Assembly: GCF_900107095.1 (NCBI RefSeq)
Contig: NZ_FNOR01000014.1
Coordinates: 103,814-167,813, forward strand
Direction: 5' to 3'
Origin: Collimonas sp. OK242
GTDB taxonomy: Bacteria; Pseudomonadota; Gammaproteobacteria; Burkholderiales; Burkholderiaceae_D
Length of the DNA stretch: 64,000 nt
The notes under the pieces were generated by a model. The model was not told the DNA's origin, made no database searches, and was given only the letters and a program-made list of their open reading frames with translations. Shown here one piece after another: positions 17,361 through 26,911 of the stretch. The number at the start of each line of letters is the position of its first letter. Within the stretch, counting starts at the first letter, position 1. Both the position numbers and the translations under genes were made by a program.

Positions 17361-18842
17361 CTACCGCACGAAAAACCGACGCAAGCGGATCACCGACAGC
17401 AACACCTCGTGCCAGGAGCCGTTGACCGCCCTGATATGCCATCCTGTGATAATTACCATCAGCGGATACAACAAACTCGCAACAAAAACCCCTCCTCCAA
17501 CCAGGGCCACATTGGTGAAGTGCTGTTGCATCAGCAACAGATAAGCAGCTAAACCAAGGAGCAAGATGGTGCTGCCCACCAGAGGCGGCGCCAGCGCGTA
17601 CCAGGTCGTGCGCAAACTCAATCCGAGCTCTCGGCTCAGCAACAATTGCGACACCGGAAACACCAGCAGATAAGCGGCGCAGAAAGACAAGCTCATGCCG
17701 AGCAGGCCGAACCGGTAAAAAATCGCAGCCAGGCCGGTCGCGAGCGTCAGTTGCGCGATACCAAGCAACACCGGGACACGATTTTTCCCCAAGGCGAAAA
17801 ACAGATAGTCATTCAGTTGCACAATCGACGAGATCAGATATAGCAGCGCCAGGGCGCCTACCGTCGGCGCCGCCGGCAACCATTTCTCACCGAAAACCGT
17901 GACCACCAAAGGCGTCGCCAGAACAGCCTGAAAACACAGCAAGGGAGCAACGCAAAACAAGGTAATGCCGAGAATTTTCAAGTAACCGCGACGCAGCGCC
18001 GCCAGATCCATCCCGGCGTCGGAGAACACCGGGAGCGCGACCTTGTGCATCGAACTGGAGATGACCAGATATACAGACGATGTCACCCGCTTTGCCAGGT
18101 TGTACAGGCCAGTGGCATACGGGCCCAGGAAAATTCCCACCAGCAGGGAATCGCCATTGGTGTTGGCAAATCCGAGCACGCCGCTCAGTCCCACTTGTCG
18201 AATATCATTCCAGTATTTACGCGTCAACGCGCCATCAAACACCATGCGCGGCAGCCAGCGGCTCTGCATCACGACCAGCACCAGCGCCAGGCCGGACGCT
18301 GTCACCTGTTGCACCACCAGGGACATCGCCCCCCAGCCGCTGGCGGCAAGCGCGATACCGACAGCACCGCCGATGGTTACTGAAAAAATCGAGCGGATTG
18401 CAAGCTGGCGGAACATCATGCTGCGCACAAGCCGCGCCTCATAAGCGCGCACCAGGCCGAAGAACAGGATCGAGACGCTCATCCCCTGCAGCACCGTCTT
18501 CAACTCCGGTGCCCGAAACAGAGAAGACACCATCCCAGCCGAAAAAAACATCAATCCGGCGAGCAGCAGACCGACCGCTGTGCAACACGTAAACACCCAT
18601 GAATAAAGCCGGTCGCTTGGCATGGCGGAGCGCACGATGGGCATGGCAATCGCGTCGAATACCACCAGCCTGGTGAATAAGATGAACAGATGCGCAATAG
18701 TCAGCAGGCCAAATGCGTCTGGCGTCAGAAAGCGCGCCAGAACCGCAAAGACGGCGAACGACAGTATTTGCTGCGCAAGGTTATCCACGATCGACCAGAT
18801 CGATCCCGATGCCAAGCCGCCGCGGGCGCTCTTCTGATTCAT
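17361..18842 (-). CDS. wzx: Wzx-type polysaccharide flippase (MOP superfamily)
   Basis: The 493-residue protein has about 14 predicted membrane helices and the N-terminal motif LASGSIWSIVDNLAQQILSF with FLTPDAFGLLTIA, typical of the WzxC/MOP flippases that turn lipid-linked repeat units across the inner membrane. A strong AGGAG site precedes the ATG. It sits in the middle of the eps operon, with the Wzy-like polymerase, Wzz-like EpsF and Wza-like EpsE encoded upstream, so the system follows the Wzx/Wzy-dependent pathway. Confidence 0.9.
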   Translation of the reverse strand: MNQKSARGGLASGSIWSIVDNLAQQILSFAVFAVLARFLTPDAFGLLTIAHLFILFTRLVVFDAIAMPIVRSAMPSDRLYSWVFTCCTAVGLLLAGLMFFSAGMVSSLFRAPELKTVLQGMSVSILFFGLVRAYEARLVRSMMFRQLAIRSIFSVTIGGAVGIALAASGWGAMSLVVQQVTASGLALVLVVMQSRWLPRMVFDGALTRKYWNDIRQVGLSGVLGFANTNGDSLLVGIFLGPYATGLYNLAKRVTSSVYLVISSSMHKVALPVFSDAGMDLAALRRGYLKILGITLFCVAPLLCFQAVLATPLVVTVFGEKWLPAAPTVGALALLYLISSIVQLNDYLFFALGKNRVPVLLGIAQLTLATGLAAIFYRFGLLGMSLSFCAAYLLVFPVSQLLLSRELGLSLRTTWYALAPPLVGSTILLLGLAAYLLLMQQHFTNVALVGGGVFVASLLYPLMVIITGWHIRAVNGSWHEVLLSVIRLRRFFVR

Positions 18843-18894
18843 CTTGCTCCTAATCTTATAAAAAATTCAGACACGAATACTCGCTCCGCCCGCG

Positions 18895-19731
18895 CTAACC
18901 GCGCCAACCTTGCATGCGCGCCAACACGCTGACGTATTTGAATCGCGCTTTCGGAAAATCGCCTTTCGCCACCGCCAATAAAATACCGACGCAAGTGCGC
19001 AGGCAAGTGGCCGGGAAGTACCAGAGCGGGTAATCGTTGATCCGCATCACGTGGCCGATTCCAGTCTCGTATTTCTTCTGCCGGCTGCAGGCGACGGCAT
19101 CGAAATCGGTGGTCTTGACCGGATGGTGCAAGGTCAAGTCGACCAGAAATTTCAACTTGAAACCATGCCGCAGACTACGCAAAAGATAATCGGTCCCCTC
19201 CGCGGCCCCCCAGACCGTACCGGCGCCGACGCCCAGCAATTCGTTAAACGGCCCTACCGCATCGACCACGCGGCGGTGCAGAAAAATACTGAATTCAATC
19301 GCTCCGCGCCAAACGTTATAGCGATTCAACAGCATGCTGCTTTCCAGCCAACGCCCCTCGGTGCGGCCGTCGCCGTCGGTAAATCGTCCGGTAATTCCAT
19401 CCAGTTCCGGATGACTGTCCAATACGGTGACGACCTTTTGCAGCAGGCCTGGCGGATACCAGCAATCATCGTCAGGAAAGGAAATCACATCCCCATCCGC
19501 CAGTCCAAGACCGACATTGCGTGCGCGCGACGCGCCGTGCGCAACCGAGCGCACATGCCGAATGGAAAATTTCTCGCGATAGGACGCCAGGATAGGCAGC
19601 AGCCTGTCGTCTTTGTTTTGATCGACCACGATCAATTCGAAGTTCCGATAGTCTTGGGCGTCCAGCGATGCCAGAAGCCGGGCGACTTCATCTGAGCGTC
19701 CTACCGTGGCCAATATCAGTGAAAATTTCAT
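18895..19731 (-). CDS. glycosyltransferase family 2
   Basis: The 278-residue enzyme opens with the GT-A fold pattern MKFSLILATVGRSDEVARLL and LIVVDQNKDD; the metal-binding FPDDDCWYPP is at about residues 84-93. The C-terminus has two hydrophobic stretches (YFPATCLRTCVGILLAVA), which may hold it at the inner membrane. An AAGGAAT site precedes the start. It should add one sugar to the lipid-linked repeat unit. Donor and linkage cannot be read from the sequence. Confidence 0.9.
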   Translation of the reverse strand: MKFSLILATVGRSDEVARLLASLDAQDYRNFELIVVDQNKDDRLLPILASYREKFSIRHVRSVAHGASRARNVGLGLADGDVISFPDDDCWYPPGLLQKVVTVLDSHPELDGITGRFTDGDGRTEGRWLESSMLLNRYNVWRGAIEFSIFLHRRVVDAVGPFNELLGVGAGTVWGAAEGTDYLLRSLRHGFKLKFLVDLTLHHPVKTTDFDAVACSRQKKYETGIGHVMRINDYPLWYFPATCLRTCVGILLAVAKGDFPKARFKYVSVLARMQGWRG

Positions 19732-19816
19732 TTAAATTCCTTTGCTCTTCTTGCGCCTCGGATGCATAGCCAAAATATCAAGCGCAATCCGCTGCGCCCT
19801 GCCTTGAATTTCACTG

Positions 19817-20881
19817 CTACATGTAATTTTTCAAAATGGCCGTTTGCGGCTTATCGCCGCTGTCATCGGGCTGGATACTGAACGGATAAGTCCCCAGCCA
19901 CTTGCCGGCGGACCAGTAAGTCCAGCCGCCCCAGGCAGAGTTCCCCTTCATTCCCTCCATAATTGCCGTCAACGCCTTTAAACACGGGTCATTGACAGCC
20001 ACCCCGAATTCACCGAGAAACAAGCGCTGCCTCGTCGAGTTGGCCCAAACGGTGACGTTTGCCATGATCGCGCTCAAACGGGCGGGGTCGACGCAACTAT
20101 TGGCGGTGCCGGAGGAATCGGCGTCCGCGTACTGATGCACTTCAATCATGTAATTGTTTGCCGGATCGCGAAACGACCGGAATGCATCGGCATTCGACAC
20201 GCCGTTATCTTTCGCGTCCCAGGAATGCGCGCCGCTCCAGCCGCCGCCGGGAACCATGATCAGATGCTTCGAGCCGCGCCTGCGCAAGACGTTCAGCGTT
20301 TCCTGCGCAGTCGAGGCCCAGGCCGCCACCGACATTTTTGCGGGTTCATTCATCAGATCGAACGCGGTGTTGGCTGGATCCTTGAACGCCGTCAGCAAAC
20401 GTGTCCACAAGTCGATGAAGGCTGCGCGCGGCACCTCTGACGAACCGATAGGATTGCCGCGATACTGGCCGAAATTGTGAACATCGAGAACAATGCAGAC
20501 TCCCAGCGATTGCGCGGACGCGACACTGTCCCTTATCCTTTGCAATTCCCCCGGATCAAGCGCGCCGAATAATTTCGGTTGTATCCGCTCCCACAGGAAC
20601 GGCAGGCGAAAGGTGTTCATCCCAAGCGATTGAAAATGCTGCATGTCAGCCAGGTCGGGATAGACGTAATCTTTAAAGACCGTCCCAGGTAATTTGTCCG
20701 CAGCGAACTCGGCGCCGCTCAGGTTGACGCCGGCCATGCGTTTGCCATCCAGGCAGCCGGCAACTGCCAAGTCGCAAAACAAGACACATCCGACCGCCGC
20801 CGCGATGGCCAGCGTCCGGCGCCAGATTGCAGGGATCCGGGAAACGCTGCCGTGCGCCCTATTTGGAAAAAATTTCATCAT
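19817..20881 (-). CDS. glycoside hydrolase family 5, exported
   Basis: The 354-residue protein has an N-terminal signal segment (RTLAIAAAVGCVLFCDLAVAG) and a GH5 cellulase-like barrel. The acid/base glutamate is in DLMNEPAK (about residue 180) and the nucleophile in FLGEFG (about residue 287); TFRLPFLWERI and VLDVHNFG are further family blocks. It probably cuts the exopolysaccharide in the periplasm, as hydrolases or lyases encoded in many eps operons do, to control length or release. The start overlaps the upstream acyltransferase stop (ATGA), so the two are translationally coupled. An external cellulase role is less likely in this setting. Confidence 0.88.
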   Translation of the reverse strand: MMKFFPNRAHGSVSRIPAIWRRTLAIAAAVGCVLFCDLAVAGCLDGKRMAGVNLSGAEFAADKLPGTVFKDYVYPDLADMQHFQSLGMNTFRLPFLWERIQPKLFGALDPGELQRIRDSVASAQSLGVCIVLDVHNFGQYRGNPIGSSEVPRAAFIDLWTRLLTAFKDPANTAFDLMNEPAKMSVAAWASTAQETLNVLRRRGSKHLIMVPGGGWSGAHSWDAKDNGVSNADAFRSFRDPANNYMIEVHQYADADSSGTANSCVDPARLSAIMANVTVWANSTRQRLFLGEFGVAVNDPCLKALTAIMEGMKGNSAWGGWTYWSAGKWLGTYPFSIQPDDSGDKPQTAILKNYM

Positions 20882-21966
20882 CTGGTTTCACTTTCAACGG
20901 AGAGGGGTTGTGGACGGGTCGCCAGTGGCAATAGCGGAATGAATTTTTGTTTGAATGCACTCCCCATGAACCTGATTAAGCGTGCTCCCGGCTTTTCAAT
21001 CAATTGAAAGTTGAGCCACGAAAGCCCGAGGACAAGAACCACAAAGGGGATCAGTAAAACCATCTGCAAAGGAGACGGAGACGGAAGAAATTTATGACAA
21101 ACATAAATGATCGGCATATGCAGCAAATAAATCGAGAAACTGCATTCCCCGCATAAAACGATTGCCTTGTTTTCGAAGAAAAACTTGCCTAGTGCGGATG
21201 GAAACGAAAAGCCGAACACCAGGAAGGAACCGAAAACGGCTGTCAAAATGCTGCTATAGAATTCCTTGTTGCTCGCAAAAGGAAGGGCAATCCAGCCGCC
21301 CTCCATCAACCCCATCGATGCCAGCAACAGCGCATGCAGGACGAGGATAGCTTTGCCGTCCTGGTTCGCAGTCCCGATTCTCGAGCGAACGATTCCGGCA
21401 ATGACGCCAAACAGGAAATAGTGAAGTTTCGCACCGACAAAAGTACCTGGAAACATATCCCGGTACGACAAAAAAATCAGGGCGCCGAAAGTCAGGAATA
21501 GCAGGCCTGCGATATCGACGCGCGTCACGTAGCGACTGGCCGCAGCCCAGACAAGTACGAACAGAAAATAGAATTCGACCTCGGGCGTGATGCTCCAGAA
21601 CACCGACACATTGCCTGAGAAAAAAATGTGGCGAAGAATGTTTTTACTCGAAATGTCATACACGAAATTCGGGTCGATGTATGTGTAGATAAGAAATGAG
21701 AACAGCAAAATGACAAGATAAGCCGGTGCAATTCTCGAAAATCTGGATATCGCGTAGTCGGCCACGCTCAGGGCTGAAAATTTCTTTCCAAGATAAAGAT
21801 AGGCCATGAGAAAGCCGCTCAATGAAAAGAAAACCATCACGCCGATTTCACCGGAAAAATTGATTTTCCAGGGAAGCGAGAACCAACTCACCGTATGGCC
21901 GTACACAACCAGCAGCGCCGCCAGTCCGCGCAAGCCTGTGATTGCATCGATTCTTGTTTTATCCAT
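20878..21966 (-). CDS. acyltransferase 3 family membrane protein
   Basis: The 362-residue product has ten or so membrane helices and the family opening ITGLRGLAALLVVYGHTVSW with conserved Arg and His, then GVMVFFSLSGFLMAYLY. It should transfer an acetyl or similar group onto a sugar of the repeat unit. ATG at 21966 is chosen; a TTG four codons upstream (21978) is also possible. With the gene at 10342 the operon carries two such enzymes, so the polymer probably has two kinds or sites of acyl decoration. Confidence 0.87.
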   Translation of the reverse strand: MDKTRIDAITGLRGLAALLVVYGHTVSWFSLPWKINFSGEIGVMVFFSLSGFLMAYLYLGKKFSALSVADYAISRFSRIAPAYLVILLFSFLIYTYIDPNFVYDISSKNILRHIFFSGNVSVFWSITPEVEFYFLFVLVWAAASRYVTRVDIAGLLFLTFGALIFLSYRDMFPGTFVGAKLHYFLFGVIAGIVRSRIGTANQDGKAILVLHALLLASMGLMEGGWIALPFASNKEFYSSILTAVFGSFLVFGFSFPSALGKFFFENKAIVLCGECSFSIYLLHMPIIYVCHKFLPSPSPLQMVLLIPFVVLVLGLSWLNFQLIEKPGARLIRFMGSAFKQKFIPLLPLATRPQPLSVESETR

Positions 21967-22028
21967 GGCCGGTATCAACTATCTTCAACAGAGGTTTTCA
22001 ATGTGCATATCCATTTTTTTCAGTGGGC

Positions 22029-23150
22029 TTAGCCCGCCAGGTCTTTGTAGACATCGATATATTTGTCGGCAATATGGCGCCAGTTGTAACGGTCCGCGAA
22101 CTGCTGCATCTGCACCCGCCTGAGTGCGTAGTCCGCGTGCGTCTCTTCATGCAATTTCAACAGGCTAGCTATGTTGTCTTCAGCGTTTCCTGCCGAGAGC
22201 AGAAGCCCGATCTTTGATTGCTCGATCAAATGGCGAAACGGCGGGATATCGCTTAGCACTGGCGTCAGCCCGGCGCTCATCGCTTCAATTGGCGCAATGC
22301 CAAAACCTTCATGCCGCGACAGGCAAATGAAATAGCTGGATTGTCCGATCAGGCTCGCCAGTTCGTGATCTGACGGGTTCGGCACTATCTGCACCAGGCC
22401 CGTCAGTTGCTGTTGATACACCACGGTGCGGAGTTCGTCCGCGGTGTGATCGTATTCACGGCCGGCGATGATCAGTTTCCAGCCTGGTTCGCGCACTACC
22501 AATTGCTTGAACAAGGCCAGCGTTTCCAGCAAACCTTTATTGACAGACCACCGGCCGAAATAAATCATTGTTCTCGTGGGCGCTGACGCCGCCTGGCCGC
22601 TGTACTTTTCGACATTGACGCCGTTTTCAATAACGGCCAATTTTGGCGGACTGACGATTTTGGCAAAAATATCGCCATCGTTATCACTGGTGGCAATGAT
22701 CTTGTCGTAAGCCATCGAAGAAGTGCGAGTTATTGTATTGAAGTAGATTTTTTTTAGTTTCGATGCAAACTTTGTATGAAAAAATCCGCCGTGAGTCGAC
22801 GCCACCAGAGGCCGGCGATGCAATGGTTTGGTAACGGCCAGATAGTCGAAAAAGAAATCGACGCCATGCACATGAATCACATCGGCGTCCGCCACATGCT
22901 GCAGCACCTGGGGACACAGCGGATATCTGCTGGTACCGTGAAACGGCAGGCGCACCACGCCAACGCCGTTGATCTGCGCTTCAGGGGCAAGAAATTCAGC
23001 GGAATTCCTGAACAGCCGGTTGAGCGTAACGATTTTTGGAATCTGATCGTGATGCTCGCGCTGCTGTTTGGCGATATTCTGGACCACATCTTCCATGCCG
23101 CCTATGGAGGGAGAATACTGACGCACGATGTGCACGACTTTAATAGACAT
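22029..23150 (-). CDS. glycosyltransferase family 4
   Basis: The start MSIKVVHIVRQYSPSIGGME at 23150 follows AAAGGAAAT; the open frame further upstream is inside the neighbouring gene. The 373-residue GT-B enzyme has the N-terminal glycine-rich SIGGMEDVV, the nucleotide-side block GRWSVNKGLLETL and the EX7E motif SRHEGFGIAPIEAMSAG. It is a retaining transferase adding a sugar, possibly mannose from the GDP-mannose made in this operon. The gene is 23 bases after the polymerase gene. Confidence 0.92.
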   Translation of the reverse strand: MSIKVVHIVRQYSPSIGGMEDVVQNIAKQQREHHDQIPKIVTLNRLFRNSAEFLAPEAQINGVGVVRLPFHGTSRYPLCPQVLQHVADADVIHVHGVDFFFDYLAVTKPLHRRPLVASTHGGFFHTKFASKLKKIYFNTITRTSSMAYDKIIATSDNDGDIFAKIVSPPKLAVIENGVNVEKYSGQAASAPTRTMIYFGRWSVNKGLLETLALFKQLVVREPGWKLIIAGREYDHTADELRTVVYQQQLTGLVQIVPNPSDHELASLIGQSSYFICLSRHEGFGIAPIEAMSAGLTPVLSDIPPFRHLIEQSKIGLLLSAGNAEDNIASLLKLHEETHADYALRRVQMQQFADRYNWRHIADKYIDVYKDLAG

Positions 23151-23173
23151 ATTTGATTTCCTTTGATTTCTTG

Positions 23174-24469
23174 CTAGGCGCCGGATGGCTGTGACGCCGT
23201 TGCCGGACGCGCCGGCACGGCATCTTTCGCGCGACCTGCGGCGCAGCCGACCAGGAACCACAGAATGCCGGCGGTTTTCAACGCGAACAGAGAAGTTCCG
23301 CTCACACACAAGATCAGAGACATATACAGCGTGATGTAAGCCCGGAACCGATCGCCTCTCTCGTCTTCCATTTTCAGCATCCAGAATGCAGCCCATAAAA
23401 AGATGCATAACAGCAGGCCGAGCCGCGTGAGCAAGGAGGGATAGCCCATGTCGCCAAAGCTGATATTGAATCCGTCCAGGCCGAATATCATTCCCAGATC
23501 CAGATTCGACAATGTTTTCCCGCTTACAAAGAGCCGGCCAAGAACGCTGTCGCTGTAATGGCCGCCAAAAACCGTCGCGAGCAACAGCAGCAGCGTCACG
23601 CTAAGGAATGGCATAACGATCAGCCAGGTATTGGTTCTACCCAGCGGCAAGCAGCGCATCACGACCAGCGCTGCAACCGTGATCATGCCGTAGCGCGAGT
23701 CGCTTAATACAATCATTGTGGCGGCGGCCAGCAGGAAAAAAATCATCTCCTTGATCTCGCCGCGCCGTTTCGATAACCCCCAGGCCGCGATGATGACTGC
23801 AAAATTGCCCAGCGAAACGGGTTCCAGAAAGATCGACGATATCCGGTGGTTGCCGATCAACGATGGCAAAATCGTGCGGCCTATCCCTTCCGGCCGTATC
23901 CCGTTCAGCCCCAGCACGCTATCTTTTGCCCAGTTGGATCCGGCCGCCAGATTGCCCTGGCTGACGTAATAGGAAAAAATATTGAAGACCTGCGAAAACA
24001 GATCGAGGAAGAATAATTCGAAAAATCCGAAAGCCAGCACCAGAAAAACCATCAGCTTAAGCAGGCGATCGGTATATTTAACATTGCCGATTTCCCGTCC
24101 GAGCCCGTAGAACAGGATAGGAATCATCACATCCCTGAACCCCTTCGGGTCCAGCTGATTGCGCAAAATCGCCATCAGGAGCAAGTAGGCTGCCACCAGG
24201 GATGCGACAGCGACGAACTCAAGCCGGATACGCTTGATCAACACAGCAATGCATGCGATGTAGATGGCGGCTTCAGTAAGTCCCACCCCGGCAACAGAAA
24301 TTGCATGAACGTTCGTATGAATCGCACATAAGACCGCCTGATACACCAGCGCGACCGTCAGAATCCAAAACACCGCTCTTGCGGCGGGCAAACCGGCTTG
24401 TCGAGGAAAAATAAAATTCCTGATGTTTGTAAAAAAAGGCATACGGCTTTTGTCCACACTTATGTCCAC
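23174..24469 (-). CDS. Wzy-like O-antigen/exopolysaccharide polymerase
   Basis: The protein of up to 431 residues has about eleven membrane helices and one larger periplasmic loop near residues 300-345 (SDSVLGRLFVSGKTLSNLD), as in Wzy and O-antigen ligase-type proteins. Sequence motifs are poor in this family, so the call relies on topology and on position between the Wzz-like chain-length genes and the transferases. GTG at 24469 gives the longest form; ATG at 24442 is equally possible. Confidence 0.75.
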   Translation of the reverse strand: MDISVDKSRMPFFTNIRNFIFPRQAGLPAARAVFWILTVALVYQAVLCAIHTNVHAISVAGVGLTEAAIYIACIAVLIKRIRLEFVAVASLVAAYLLLMAILRNQLDPKGFRDVMIPILFYGLGREIGNVKYTDRLLKLMVFLVLAFGFFELFFLDLFSQVFNIFSYYVSQGNLAAGSNWAKDSVLGLNGIRPEGIGRTILPSLIGNHRISSIFLEPVSLGNFAVIIAAWGLSKRRGEIKEMIFFLLAAATMIVLSDSRYGMITVAALVVMRCLPLGRTNTWLIVMPFLSVTLLLLLATVFGGHYSDSVLGRLFVSGKTLSNLDLGMIFGLDGFNISFGDMGYPSLLTRLGLLLCIFLWAAFWMLKMEDERGDRFRAYITLYMSLILCVSGTSLFALKTAGILWFLVGCAAGRAKDAVPARPATASQPSGA

Positions 24470-24554
24470 GACTTATGTTCGATGACGATGCAGCTTGCAG
24501 CCAGACGTGGAAAACCGCGCTCGCCCCGACTACAAGAATTGATTTTCCCGTTCA

Positions 24555-25430
24555 TCAGAAACTGACCATTACCGAGCCGACGACTTCAGTGCCGCTGCGC
24601 CGGAGTTGCTCGCTAAACGCGGCGAGATCGGCGACACGGGTGTGATCCTTGCGCACCACCAGCAGCACGCCGCCGGCGCGTGCGGCAATGGTCAAGGCAT
24701 CCGCTGCGCTTGAAAACGCCGGCGTGTCATACAAAATGATGTCGAAGCGGTCGCACAGCGTTTCATTCATCACAACGAAGTTGGGACGATTGATCAATTC
24801 CTGGGGATTGGGCACTAACGATCCCGCGGGTAATAACGACAGGTCGATGAACGATTCGGCCATCGCCAGCATATCCAGGCCGGCGCGTCCGGCCAGCACA
24901 TCGGCCAGCCCGCGTCCCGCCGCCAGATTGAATATCTTGTGCTGGCATGGGTTGCGCAAATTGGCATCGACCAGCAAGGTCTGCTCGCCGAGCTGAGAAA
25001 ACACGACGGCCAGATTTGCCGCCAGCAAGCTGGTCCCATCGCCCGGATTGACGCTGGCAATCGCCAAGGTCTTGCGGCCCGGACGGAACCAGCGCAGCAT
25101 CAACTCGCTGCGTACCGAACGCAGCATTTCGACTTCCGCACTGAACGGCTGGTACGCGGCCATTAGCGTCGCCGGATAATTTCCACCGCCCGCCTGCAGG
25201 TAGGGATAATCAAATTGACGCGCCAGCACCTGCTGGATATCGGCCTCGCTAACCAGCCCCAGGCGTTGCGCCGCTTCGCCGAAGCGTAGCCCTTCTTCCT
25301 TTTGCAGGCGGCGCACGCTTTCCACTTCTTCCAGTGTCAGCTTGCCTTGCTCAACCAGCATGCGACCCATGTGGATGTCCTTCCGGGACGCCGCACCGGC
25401 ACTGACGATAGAACTTACCGGACCGTTCAT
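24555..25430 (-). CDS. epsG: EpsG-type chain-length BY-kinase-like protein with MshEN-like N-terminus
   Basis: The 291-residue protein has an MshEN/GspE-N-like segment at about residues 20-78 (MGRMLVEQGKLTLEEVES then QRLGLVSEADIQQVLA) and a P-loop tyrosine-kinase domain after it. The Walker A region reads NPGDGTSLLAAN (128-139): the usual P-loop lysine is Thr. The Walker A' reads LLVDANLRNP, with Asn where Asp is common. No tyrosine cluster is present at the C-terminus, which ends GSVMVSF. Its partner EpsF (Wzz-like) is encoded 28 bases upstream. In the EpsG family the kinase domain couples ATP use to chain-length control; the altered P-loop makes catalysis uncertain. Confidence 0.88.
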   Translation of the reverse strand: MNGPVSSIVSAGAASRKDIHMGRMLVEQGKLTLEEVESVRRLQKEEGLRFGEAAQRLGLVSEADIQQVLARQFDYPYLQAGGGNYPATLMAAYQPFSAEVEMLRSVRSELMLRWFRPGRKTLAIASVNPGDGTSLLAANLAVVFSQLGEQTLLVDANLRNPCQHKIFNLAAGRGLADVLAGRAGLDMLAMAESFIDLSLLPAGSLVPNPQELINRPNFVVMNETLCDRFDIILYDTPAFSSAADALTIAARAGGVLLVVRKDHTRVADLAAFSEQLRRSGTEVVGSVMVSF

Positions 25431-25458
25431 TTTCTTAACCTTTCCAGCGTGTGCGCGA

Positions 25459-26850
25459 TCATCGCGTTAAAAATAACCTGGAGAATGCAAATCTCCGCGG
25501 CGGCCTGCCCCAGGCGATGGTGCCGAGCACTGGCGCCTTTAGCACATTGATCAGATCGGTGCTAGACCGTACGCGACGATTCGCCAATTCCGCCAATACC
25601 GCCAGGGCCAGCCCAAGCATGGCGCCGAGCAGTATCGACAACACCACGTTCAACCGTACATTGGGACTGATAGCAAACAGCGGCGCCACCGCCGGATTGA
25701 GTACCGAGACATCGGACTGATGCGATTGCCCTTCGAGCTCGGTCTGCGTCAGCCGTTGAGCGGCAGCATCGTATGCATGCTGCGCACTTTCAACATCCTT
25801 GACCAGCACCGATAGCCCGTCGCGGGCGTGATTGAGCTGGAACACTTTGGCAGTCTGGGCCGTCAACGCGGCGCGTACCTCCGCTTCGCGCTGACGCAAG
25901 ATGCGGCCGTTATTCGCAACCGCGTTATTGGTTGCGCCGATGCTGCTGTTCAGTTCGGCGCGCAACCTGTCGACCTCGGCTTTGGCGGCCTGGTACTGCG
26001 GATGATTCACATCCAGATTCTGAGATAGCTGCGCAAATTTTCCTTCCGCCAGCGCCAATGACGATTTCAGATTTTGAACCAGCATATTCGATACCACATC
26101 CGGTGAATCTCTACCGCCGCTGCCCATCGCCTGCCTGCCGCGCGAGGATGCTTCCGCCGCCTGCCCTTGCGCTTGCACCAGCTGACTGGACAAATCGTTC
26201 AAGCGCGCCGTTTCAACGTCGAGACGGTTGTCGGTGCTGACCAGGCCGTGCTCCTGCTGGTACGCGGACAGCTTGCCTTGCGCATCTTCCAGATTGGCGC
26301 GCAAGGCCGCGACTTGCCCTGTGAAGTATTTGGCTGCCTGCTGCAGCGGTTCGACCTTGATTTGCAAATTGAGCTGCTGGTAAGCGGTGGCGAAGCCGTT
26401 AGCGACCTGTGCGACGAAGGCCGGATCGCCCCCCTTGGCGGAGATTTCGATCATGCTGCTTTCTCGCGACGGCGCCACCTCTACCATTTTCAGCAAGGTA
26501 TCGGCCAGCCATTCCCGGATCGATCCGTTGCCGTGCGTGAGTTGCTGGAAACGTTGCTTAAAAGCTGGCTGGTCTGCCAGGCCAAGATTGTCGACCGCTT
26601 TCAAGGCCACCCGCCGACTGGTGACAATATCGATTTGCGTGGCCATGTAGCCGGACGCCAGTTGCGCCGGCAGCACGCTGCCAGAGACCGGATCGGCGCC
26701 TTTGTAATTGAGCAGCACCGTGGTCGAGGTTTTGTACGTTTTTGGCAACGCCAGGCTGACCGCCGCTGTGGCAAGGACTATCACAAGCAGCGTCAATACA
26801 ATGATCTTGTAGCGCGCCCGCAGAATGGTGAGAAGCTGAGAAAAAGTCAT
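25459..26850 (-). CDS. epsF: EpsF-type chain-length determinant protein (Wzz family)
   Basis: The 463-residue inner-membrane protein has an N-terminal membrane segment (IIVLTLLVIVLATAAVSLAL), the Wzz-type periplasmic block VLLNYKGADPVSG, a long coiled-coil stretch (about 170-370) and a C-terminal membrane segment preceded by the proline-rich VLNPAVAPLFAISPN. It controls polymer length together with the EpsG kinase-like protein and contacts the EpsE outer-membrane channel. It lies between these two partners in the operon. Confidence 0.93.
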   Translation of the reverse strand: MTFSQLLTILRARYKIIVLTLLVIVLATAAVSLALPKTYKTSTTVLLNYKGADPVSGSVLPAQLASGYMATQIDIVTSRRVALKAVDNLGLADQPAFKQRFQQLTHGNGSIREWLADTLLKMVEVAPSRESSMIEISAKGGDPAFVAQVANGFATAYQQLNLQIKVEPLQQAAKYFTGQVAALRANLEDAQGKLSAYQQEHGLVSTDNRLDVETARLNDLSSQLVQAQGQAAEASSRGRQAMGSGGRDSPDVVSNMLVQNLKSSLALAEGKFAQLSQNLDVNHPQYQAAKAEVDRLRAELNSSIGATNNAVANNGRILRQREAEVRAALTAQTAKVFQLNHARDGLSVLVKDVESAQHAYDAAAQRLTQTELEGQSHQSDVSVLNPAVAPLFAISPNVRLNVVLSILLGAMLGLALAVLAELANRRVRSSTDLINVLKAPVLGTIAWGRPPRRFAFSRLFLTR

Positions 26851-26911
26851 GTGAGCTCCTTTCGAACAGCAGAATAAAAGGGCGGCAAAACGTCCGCGTG
26901 GATGAGATAGT

